NCBI RefSeq assembly: GCF_014205275.1
Contig: NZ_JACHND010000001.1
Span: 868,001-932,000, forward strand
Length of the DNA stretch: 64,000 bases
Source: Sphaerisporangium siamense
Lineage (GTDB): Bacteria > Actinomycetota > Actinomycetes > Streptosporangiales > Streptosporangiaceae
Direction of reading: 5' to 3'
The translations under genes and the position numbers were made by a program. Shown piece by piece: positions 59,205 to 64,000 of the stretch. How positions within the stretch are numbered: the stretch's first letter is position 1; each line of letters starts with the position of its first letter. The notes under the pieces were generated by a model. That model did not search any database. It saw only the letters and a list, made by a program, of their open reading frames with translations, and had not been told where the DNA came from.

Positions 59205-59515
59205 GGCGCCGGCTCCTCGCCCTCGCCCCGGAACTGGGCGAGGGCCCCCTTGACCTGGTCCTCGGTCCAATCGCAGGAGTCCCACCATTCGATGGCCTTC
59301 CACACCGCGGCTAGACGCCTGGCCCGGACCTCGGCGCGGATTCGCGACTGGCGCAGGATGACAAGGAGTTCCTCGGTCTCTGCTGCGGCGTCTGCGGCGT
59401 AGCCGAGCCCCGCGAGCCGGTCAGCCATGGATCGCAGATCCTCCATGCGGCTGTACCGGGCGAGCTCATGCAATTCGTCGTCTTGGTACAGGTAGTTGTA
59501 CGAGCCTCCGGACAT
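59201..59515 (-). CDS. Hypothetical early phage protein, 104 residues
   Basis: MSGGSYNYLYQDDELHELAR..., a helical protein with WEWWDSCDW-like aromatic cluster (AIEWWDSCDWTEDQVKGAL). Small proteins opening with MSGGSYNY are widespread in phages and bacteria without known function. Confidence 0.6.
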   Translation of the reverse strand: MSGGSYNYLYQDDELHELARYSRMEDLRSMADRLAGLGYAADAAAETEELLVILRQSRIRAEVRARRLAAVWKAIEWWDSCDWTEDQVKGALAQFRGEGEEPAP

Positions 59516-59519
59516 CGGG

Positions 59520-59756
59520 CTACCCCTCCTGCGAAGTGGTTGGTTCGTGGGACTGGTCAAGGGCGGGCGGTGCGGGTTCGCGGATGACGAGCGCCCGGCC
59601 CCACGGCGTGGACTCCTCGGGTGCGTCGGCCATGGTGAGCACCTGGCCGTGCTGCTCCTCCCAGACGCCAGCGAGCGCGCCGAGGACGGCGGCCGTCACC
59701 TCCAGGCGCGCCGGGAGCGGGATCACGGCGAGGACTGGGCGGTCGCGGGTGGTCAT
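59520..59756 (-). CDS. Hypothetical phage protein, 78 residues
   Basis: MTTRDRPVLAVIPLPARLEV then AAVLGALAGVWEEQHGQVLT; a compact acidic protein. Overlaps the upstream stop by 4 bp. No family recognised. Confidence 0.5.
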   Translation of the reverse strand: MTTRDRPVLAVIPLPARLEVTAAVLGALAGVWEEQHGQVLTMADAPEESTPWGRALVIREPAPPALDQSHEPTTSQEG

Positions 59757-60427
59757 GCTGTCTTCCTCGCTTCGATGGTGCCGGCGAGCTCGGGCCACTC
59801 GGAGAACGCCCAACGGTGCCGGCGGGGCCGTTCGGCGTGACAGGCGCAGGTCTCGTCGTCACACCGGCAGGCCGCGTTGACACAGACGAACGCCAAGCTG
59901 TCGAGGAGGCCGCGGATGGACAGGGCCCCGCAGGTGGGGCAGCGGACGCCGTGGAGCCGGTGGACGGGTTCGTGTTCGCCGAGGGCGCGGCGCACCTGGC
60001 GGTGCATGCGGTGGACCTCGTCTTCGACGTGCTCGGCGAGGTCTTCGTCGTCGGCCACGCGGCCGAGGAGGAGGCCGAGGTCTTCGAGCCGCTGATCGGT
60101 GGTGGCGCTGGCGCGAACGTCGAGGCCGAGGCGTTCGCAGACGGCGGCTTCGAGGTCGGCGATGGAGGCGTCCAGGTCGGCGAGCAGGTCCAGGACGTCG
60201 AGGCTGAGCGGCGCTTGCGCGTTGCCGAGCGACTTCAACCCCATGGCCATGTTGAGGCGCTTGGCTTCGCGTTCGGCGCGGGCGAGCTGGTCCATCCTCG
60301 CCTCCTGTTCAGGGGTCATCTCGTGCTGGTTCCACCGCCGGGGAGTCCCGGGGGCGAGCAGGGCGGGCAGGAGGCGCAGGCCGGCGCGGATGCCGTCGAT
60401 GGCGGTCGCGGTGCGGTCGATGTTCAA
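59753..60427 (-). CDS. Early phage protein with C-terminal Cys cluster, 224 residues
   Basis: MNIDRTATAIDGIRAGLRLL..., central helices (DLLADLDASIADLEAAVCER) and a C-terminal zinc-like region (CPTCGALSIRG...CVNAACRCDDETCACHAERP). The pattern is common in actinophage early regions, with no known activity. An array of four hairpins lies just upstream. Confidence 0.6.
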   Translation of the reverse strand: MNIDRTATAIDGIRAGLRLLPALLAPGTPRRWNQHEMTPEQEARMDQLARAEREAKRLNMAMGLKSLGNAQAPLSLDVLDLLADLDASIADLEAAVCERLGLDVRASATTDQRLEDLGLLLGRVADDEDLAEHVEDEVHRMHRQVRRALGEHEPVHRLHGVRCPTCGALSIRGLLDSLAFVCVNAACRCDDETCACHAERPRRHRWAFSEWPELAGTIEARKTA

Positions 60428-60462
60428 GAGACTCCCCGAAGGTGGCGCGGACCGACGTGAGT

Positions 60463-60580
60463 GAGGTCCCAGCGGGACCTCTGCGGGCGGAGGGCCGGGA
60501 TGACCCTCCGCCTGGGGGACAGTCCCTCTCGGGAGGGGCTGTCCCCGAGGTGCTGGGGCAACCGTTGGGGTCTGCCCAAC
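60463..60580. promoter_or_regulatory. Array of four consecutive hairpins
   Basis: Perfect stems at 60463-60481 (GAGGTCCC/GGGACCTC), 60487-60511 (GCGGAGGG/CCCTCCGC), 60515-60546 (GGGGACAG plus inner CCCT/AGGG) and 60564-60580 (GTTGGG/CCCAAC). They fill the 161-bp gap between two - strand genes. Possible attenuator or terminator cluster. Confidence 0.7.
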
Positions 60581-60588
60581 AGCTGGAA

Positions 60589-60969
60589 TCAGGGAAGCGG
60601 GTCAGGCGGGAAGACGCCGTACTCGCGGTGCAGGCCGCGCAGCACCTCGAACCCGGCTTCGGTGTTGTAGCGGGCCATCAGTTCGTTGGAGCGGCGCCGG
60701 GCGCCGGCCTGCCACTCGCGGGGCAGGGTGTAGCGGGCGAGCTGGCCGAGGGCGATGAGTCCGGTCTGGCGGGCCCATTCGGTGTGGAAGACCTCCACCG
60801 AGGGGGCGATCATCAGGGACAGGGTCCGCACCGGGATGATCTGCTCGCCGTGGTCGGGGGCGCCGGGCTTGTCGAGTACGGCGATGTGCGGCCACAGGTC
60901 TTCGTACCCGGGGACCGGCTTGACGTCGCGGCGCCCGCGGTTGGTGCCGTCCGGCCTGTTGGCGGTCAT
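60589..60969 (-). CDS. Hypothetical early phage protein, 126 residues
   Basis: MTANRPDGTNRGRRDVKPVP..., with IIPVRTLSLMIAPSVEVFHT and LREYGVFPPDPLP-like end (HREYGVFPPDP). Soluble; no family recognised. ATGA overlap with the upstream antirepressor-like gene suggests joint expression. Confidence 0.55.
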   Translation of the reverse strand: MTANRPDGTNRGRRDVKPVPGYEDLWPHIAVLDKPGAPDHGEQIIPVRTLSLMIAPSVEVFHTEWARQTGLIALGQLARYTLPREWQAGARRRSNELMARYNTEAGFEVLRGLHREYGVFPPDPLP

Positions 60970-61703
60970 TCGCCCTCCTCCAGGTTGATGTTCGGGCCGC
61001 GGAGGGCCTTGGCGCGGGCTTGTTCTTCGGTGAGGTCGGTGTGGAACAGCTCGTCGACGGAGGCGGGGATCACGGTGCCGTCGCCGTTCATGCGGACCAC
61101 GGGGACGTCGTTCAACGTGCCGCTCATGAACTTCTTCATCCCGTGGGCGAACAGGTCGGACATGTTCGACATGAGCTCCTTGCCCCATGGGCTGGCGGCG
61201 ATGAAGGCGAGGAGCCGGTCGCGGGAGAGCAGGTAGTCGCCGTAGTCAATGTGCCTGGGCTGGCCGGTAGCGGGGTTGATCTCGGATTTCTCAGCGACGC
61301 ACCACAAGCGGAGGTCGAGGTAATCGCGTAGGCAGGCATAGCCGAGGAGCCCGTCGCCGCGTTCCTCGTCCATCTCCCGCTGGTCTTCCAGGGCGTGCAG
61401 GTGCTGCTGTCGAGCCCATTTGCACGCCTCCCAGATCGGCATGCCAAGGGCTTGGGCAACCTCGCTGAGCAGGCAGTACTTGCCTTCGGGGCCGTAGAAG
61501 TAGACGGGCGCCTGCCCGAACCCGGCCAGGTCGACCATCTCGCCGGGAAGGGCGGGGGTGATCGGGGTGTGGGTGTTGAACTTCGTCAGGGCTTCGACGA
61601 CTCGGGCGGCCTGCTCGTCGGGGCCGTAGTCGCAGAGGTCCTCTTCGACGCGGGCGACGATGGTCTTGGCGAACTGCTCGAAGGCGGGATTTGAGGGGGT
61701 CAC
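60966..61703 (-). CDS. Antirepressor-like phage protein
   Basis: 245 residues from the GTG at 61703. The central part (VYFYGPEGKYCLLSEVAQAL, GMPIWEACKWARQQHLHALE) resembles the N-terminal DNA/protein-binding region of BRO/Ant-type antirepressors, followed by RDYLDLRLWCVAEKSEI and RDRLLAFIAASPWGKEL. Antirepressors help a prophage leave lysogeny. Assignment is tentative. Confidence 0.5.
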   Translation of the reverse strand: MTPSNPAFEQFAKTIVARVEEDLCDYGPDEQAARVVEALTKFNTHTPITPALPGEMVDLAGFGQAPVYFYGPEGKYCLLSEVAQALGMPIWEACKWARQQHLHALEDQREMDEERGDGLLGYACLRDYLDLRLWCVAEKSEINPATGQPRHIDYGDYLLSRDRLLAFIAASPWGKELMSNMSDLFAHGMKKFMSGTLNDVPVVRMNGDGTVIPASVDELFHTDLTEEQARAKALRGPNINLEEGE

Positions 61704-61738
61704 GGTTCCCCTTTCGATGGTCGTGGGATCCTGTTGGC

Positions 61739-61767
61739 GGCCGGGCCCGTCTCCACCGGGCCCGGCC
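61739..61767 (-). terminator. 11-bp perfect hairpin
   Basis: GGCCGGGCCCG and CGGGCCCGGCC with a 7-nt loop, between the 106-residue gene and the antirepressor-like gene. Possible attenuator or terminator. Confidence 0.6.
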
Positions 61768-61777
61768 TCGTGGTTGG

Positions 61778-62098
61778 TCACGCGTGGATCGGCGCGACCG
61801 GGATGGGGTTGGGGTAGCCGGCGAGCAGCACACCCCAGAGCGCGCGGGACGGGTCGTCGTGAGGCACCTGCTGGGCGTTGTGCTCGGCGTGCTCGCGCTG
61901 GGCGATCGGCTCGCCCGCGAGGTGCTCGGAGCACATGAAAGCCACCGAGGCAGCGGGAGCACCGTCGGCCCACGTGTCCGGAACTGTGGCGGAGATCACG
62001 GCCGCGACGGCCAGCTCGTCGCAGTCGAAAGAGTGCTCCCCCTCGTGGTCGCACCGCCCACCGTGGCGGTAGTCCTTCGGGTTGATCGTGGTGGTCAT
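61778..62098 (-). CDS. Hypothetical phage protein, 106 residues
   Basis: MTTTINPKDYRHGGRCDHEG..., with GGRCDHEGEHSFDCDE and CSEHLAGEPIAQREHAEHNA, a Cys/His-rich pattern that may bind zinc. No family recognised. Confidence 0.5.
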   Translation of the reverse strand: MTTTINPKDYRHGGRCDHEGEHSFDCDELAVAAVISATVPDTWADGAPAASVAFMCSEHLAGEPIAQREHAEHNAQQVPHDDPSRALWGVLLAGYPNPIPVAPIHA

Positions 62099-62343
62099 CA
62101 CGGCTTCCTTCCGTTGATCGTTCGGACTCGGTCGGTGATGTGAGTGAGCTGTTCGGCTCGGCGGAGCGTCTCGGCGGTGATCTCCGAGCGCAGGGCGTGG
62201 TTGCGTTCGACCTCGGCGCGGCGTTCGGCGTGCGCCTCGGTGACCATGAGGGTCAGCGCCTTGGCGTGGCTCCTGTAGGCGCCGGCCAGGCATAGCACGC
62301 CGACGAGGGCGACGGCCAAGGCGGTGACGACGGTTTCCATCAC
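62098..62343 (-). CDS. Small membrane-anchored phage protein, 81 residues
   Basis: One N-terminal transmembrane helix (VVTALAVALVGVLCLAGAY) followed by a charged coiled coil (EAHAERRAEVERNHALRSEI). GTG at 62343 (GTGA overlap) or ATG at 62340. Function unknown. Confidence 0.55.
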   Translation of the reverse strand: MMETVVTALAVALVGVLCLAGAYRSHAKALTLMVTEAHAERRAEVERNHALRSEITAETLRRAEQLTHITDRVRTINGRKP

Positions 62344-62543
62344 GCTCTCCGCCGGCCGAGACGGGCAGCCTTCTGCTCGGCCACGAGCTGCATGACCTTC
62401 GCGGCGTGAGCGACGCAGATGAGGATCAGCGCGTCCGGGGACTGGTCGAGGCTCGGGTTGCTACACATTTCGTCGTTGCGCCGCCGGTACCGACAGCGCA
62501 GTTCCCGCCCAGGTGCGGCAGGGGGCCCCTGGATAGTGGTCAT
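62340..62543 (-). CDS. Small basic phage protein, 67 residues
   Basis: MTTIQGPPAAPGRELRCRYR, with C-x10-C-x13-C spacing and a basic end (KAARLGRRRA). AAGGGA precedes the ATG. Possibly nucleic-acid binding; function unknown. Confidence 0.5.
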   Translation of the reverse strand: MTTIQGPPAAPGRELRCRYRRRNDEMCSNPSLDQSPDALILICVAHAAKVMQLVAEQKAARLGRRRA

Positions 62544-62556
62544 GGTTGTTCCCTTC

Positions 62557-62988
62557 TCAGCGCTCAAACCGGACCAAGCCGGTGGCGCGGTCGATCTCGG
62601 TGAGCCGGAGGCCCTGATCACGCCAGCCGTCGAGCTCGGTCCTCATGGCGCGGAGCTCCGCCAGCTTCTCGGGGGCGAGCGGCTCGGTGCGGGCGACCTC
62701 CTGGGCAAGGGTGGTGAACCACCGCTCGAAGGACCAGGACTCGCGCATGGCCTCGGCCAGGCATTCAGCGAGGTGGGTCCCCAACCACACGTAGCCACCG
62801 GCGTCGGTGATGCCCTCGAAGGCCGTCAGGCGGGTGTCGCCGGACTGGACCCGGTCAGTGAGCCGCTTCGCCATCGTGTGGATGTGGTGGCCCAGCATGG
62901 GATTCGGCTCTCCGCCGACTTCGGTGATGAATCCGCTGCCGAGGTCGACGAGGGACTCGGCGAGCGCGCGTGGCGTCGGAACGGTCAT
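62557..62988 (-). CDS. Hypothetical early phage protein, 143 residues
   Basis: MTVPTPRALAESLVDLGSGF..., mostly helical (LGHHIHTMAKRLTDRVQSGD; ELRAMRTELDGWRDQGLRLT). GGAGAGGA precedes the ATG. No family recognised. Confidence 0.55.
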   Translation of the reverse strand: MTVPTPRALAESLVDLGSGFITEVGGEPNPMLGHHIHTMAKRLTDRVQSGDTRLTAFEGITDAGGYVWLGTHLAECLAEAMRESWSFERWFTTLAQEVARTEPLAPEKLAELRAMRTELDGWRDQGLRLTEIDRATGLVRFER

Positions 62989-63002
62989 GTCCTCTCCTAG
63001 GG

Positions 63003-63521
63003 TCAGGCAGCCACGGGCTTGACCGTGGGCACGCTTGTGAAGCCCCGGCCGAGGTATCCGGGGAGGTTTGCAAGTCGCCATTCGTGGGCGACCCAGGCGG
63101 CTTCCTGCACGGTGTCGTAGGTGCCGAGATGGACAGCGCGGCCACGCACCTTGCCTTGTGCAGCCCACCGGCCGTGCCGCTTGCACACTCCCCGAAAGCC
63201 GGAGGCGGCCGTGGTCCTCCGGTTCGCAGAGTTCTCAGCGGCGGTCACGAATCTCAGGTTCGAGCGGCGGCAGTCGTAGGGGTCACCATTGATGTGATCG
63301 ACGATGCGACCGTCGCCTCGCTGGGCACCGAGCACCCAGCGGTGGACCGGGAGCCTCTCGCCGCCGTCGCGGAGCTGGGCATATCCGTGACTCCCGAGGG
63401 AGAGCCGCCGGCCGTCGAGGCGCTCGGCGTCAGCGAGGTCAAGAAGAATCGGCACTGGTCCACGGCGGCTGGACGCGAGCACTGTTACGGCCTCGAAGTC
63501 CAGGACGGTCTGAACGTTCAT
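63003..63521 (-). CDS. HNH homing endonuclease with AP2 DNA-binding domain
   Basis: 172 residues from the ATG at 63521 with GGAGG upstream. HRWVLGAQRGDGRIVDHING, DPYDCRRSNLRFVTAAENSA is a HNH_3-type nuclease, and GFRGVCKRHGRWAAQGKVRG, HLGTYDTVQEAAWVAHEWRL is an AP2 DNA-binding domain. A classic free-standing homing endonuclease beside a replication gene. Confidence 0.88.
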   Translation of the reverse strand: MNVQTVLDFEAVTVLASSRRGPVPILLDLADAERLDGRRLSLGSHGYAQLRDGGERLPVHRWVLGAQRGDGRIVDHINGDPYDCRRSNLRFVTAAENSANRRTTAASGFRGVCKRHGRWAAQGKVRGRAVHLGTYDTVQEAAWVAHEWRLANLPGYLGRGFTSVPTVKPVAA

Positions 63522-63586
63522 CAGGGTCGCCTCCGTGTCGGATGGCTGAGGTATGGCTAGCCATGTCTTGGCTGGTGGGACCGGCT

Positions 63587-63674
63587 GTGCCAGACCTGAC
63601 AGACCCCTTGGAATCTTTTGCACGCCCCACGTGGGATGGGGAAAAGTTATGGGAGGGTCTGTCAGGTCTGGCAC
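63587..63674. repeat. 20-bp perfect inverted repeat between primase and homing endonuclease genes
   Basis: GTGCCAGACCTGACAGACCC (63587-63606) and its exact complement (63655-63674) flank a 48-bp AT-richer spacer that itself contains CCCCA...TGGGG. Candidate terminator, origin or cis site. Confidence 0.75.
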
Positions 63675-63678
63675 GGCG

Positions 63679-64000
63679 CTATTCGTCCTGGTCAGGCTCG
63701 TCGTCGGTGCGGTACCGAACGCCGACGTACACGACGGGGCGTTTGGGGATCGGCGCGGTGTTGAATCTGTCGAGCCCGTGCCTCACCAGGCCGACAGGGC
63801 TCGTCGTTCGCTTCTCCTCGACCCCGTGGCGGTTCGTCTCCGTGTGGCTCTTGAACCGGGGGTGGAACAACTCCTTGGGCCAGGCGTTGTGGCCGTTGCT
63901 GGAGAGCCACTCGTTGAACACGGCGAGCAGGTCCGTGCTGAGCACGCACGCGCCGGGGTCGGGGACGAGGCAGTTGTCCCAGAACCCCAGGATCCTGTCC
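63679..64000 (-). CDS. C-terminal end of a P4-family phage/plasmid primase-helicase (partial)
   Basis: The visible 106 residues begin off the right edge: DRILGFWDNCLVPDPGACVL, STDLLAVFNEWLSSNGHNAW, PKELFHPRFKSHTETNRHGV. This spacing (acidic segment, 'L...F.EW....G', then 'F...L/K') fits the C-terminal winged domain of P4-type replicative primases found in actinophages. The catalytic domains are outside the window, so the call rests on the tail and the phage context. Confidence 0.6.
   Translation of the reverse strand, partial: DRILGFWDNCLVPDPGACVLSTDLLAVFNEWLSSNGHNAWPKELFHPRFKSHTETNRHGVEEKRTTSPVGLVRHGLDRFNTAPIPKRPVVYVGVRYRTDDEPDQDE

Larger units (their letters stand above)
23256..64000. mobile_element. 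Integrated temperate siphovirus with a conjugation-like module (right end off window)
   Basis: The left boundary is the tRNA-Thr remnant. The content is an SpdB/TraB-like cassette (23.5-29.8 kb), a regulatory block (29.97-32.4 kb) and a near-complete HK97-type tailed phage (32.6-64 kb) in canonical order. No second att copy, integrase or host gene interrupts it, so I treat it as one element of more than 40.7 kb. The integrase and restored tRNA should lie right of 64000. Two elements stacked in tandem at one tRNA remain an alternative. Confidence 0.8.

Noticed and set aside
1-64000. CRISPR arrays
   Set aside because: No array of equal repeats with regular unique spacers is present. The GTGGCAC and 36-bp repeats are too short or directly tandem.

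Overview
The window is high-GC DNA from a filamentous actinomycete. The gene families (HelR-type RNA polymerase motor, DUF1707, Scr1/DUF6879 regulators, SpdB/TraB-like transfer genes, an NRPS) fit Streptosporangiales or Streptomyces-like taxa; the genus is not resolved.

Host chromosome, 1-23255. A DUF1707 protein, a secreted SRPBCC protein, a Tat-exported metallo-beta-lactamase-fold hydrolase, a decayed WYL-regulator tail, a small secreted protein and a HelR-like helicase come first. Next is a compact two-gene biosynthetic operon: an aberrant serine hydroxymethyltransferase-like enzyme (12318->10855) translationally coupled to a 1385-residue NRPS (10858->6701). Then follow a periplasmic Cu/Zn superoxide dismutase-like protein, a LysR regulator divergent from an MFS exporter / isochorismatase-fold pair, a 176-bp MITE-like element, and a subtilisin with FN3 and CBM2 modules. 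From about 19.98 to 23.03 kb lies a decayed accessory island: a frameshifted zinc-ribbon gene, a gene with an internal TGA, and an rtcB tail.

Integrated element, 23256 to beyond 64000. The left boundary is a displaced 3' half of a tRNA-Thr(CGT) gene, the usual scar of tRNA-targeted integration. The element has two parts. The left part (23.5-29.8 kb) resembles an actinobacterial mycelial conjugation module: a small HTH protein with two near-identical palindromic operators, a + strand operon with a DUF2637/SpdB-like membrane protein and a 665-residue FtsK/TraB-like translocase with C-terminal winged helix, and directly after its stop codon a cluster of GTGGCAC heptamers that look like TraB recognition sequences. 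The right part (32.6-64 kb, almost all - strand) is a HK97-like siphovirus. In transcription order it runs: P4-type primase C-terminus, early small genes, HNH endonucleases, HTH-terminase small subunit, large terminase, portal, protease, capsid, a 20-repeat structural protein, connector genes, tail tube, -1 frameshifted tail chaperones, tape measure, tail tip genes, endolysin and holin. A WhiJ/Scr1-like HTH + DUF6879 regulatory triad sits between the two parts. No integrase is in view; it is expected right of 64 kb with the restored tRNA.

The most interesting system is this combination: a temperate siphovirus and a TraB/SpdB-type transfer cassette in what looks like one element, with a candidate cis-acting transfer locus. 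Second is the SHMT-NRPS pair.
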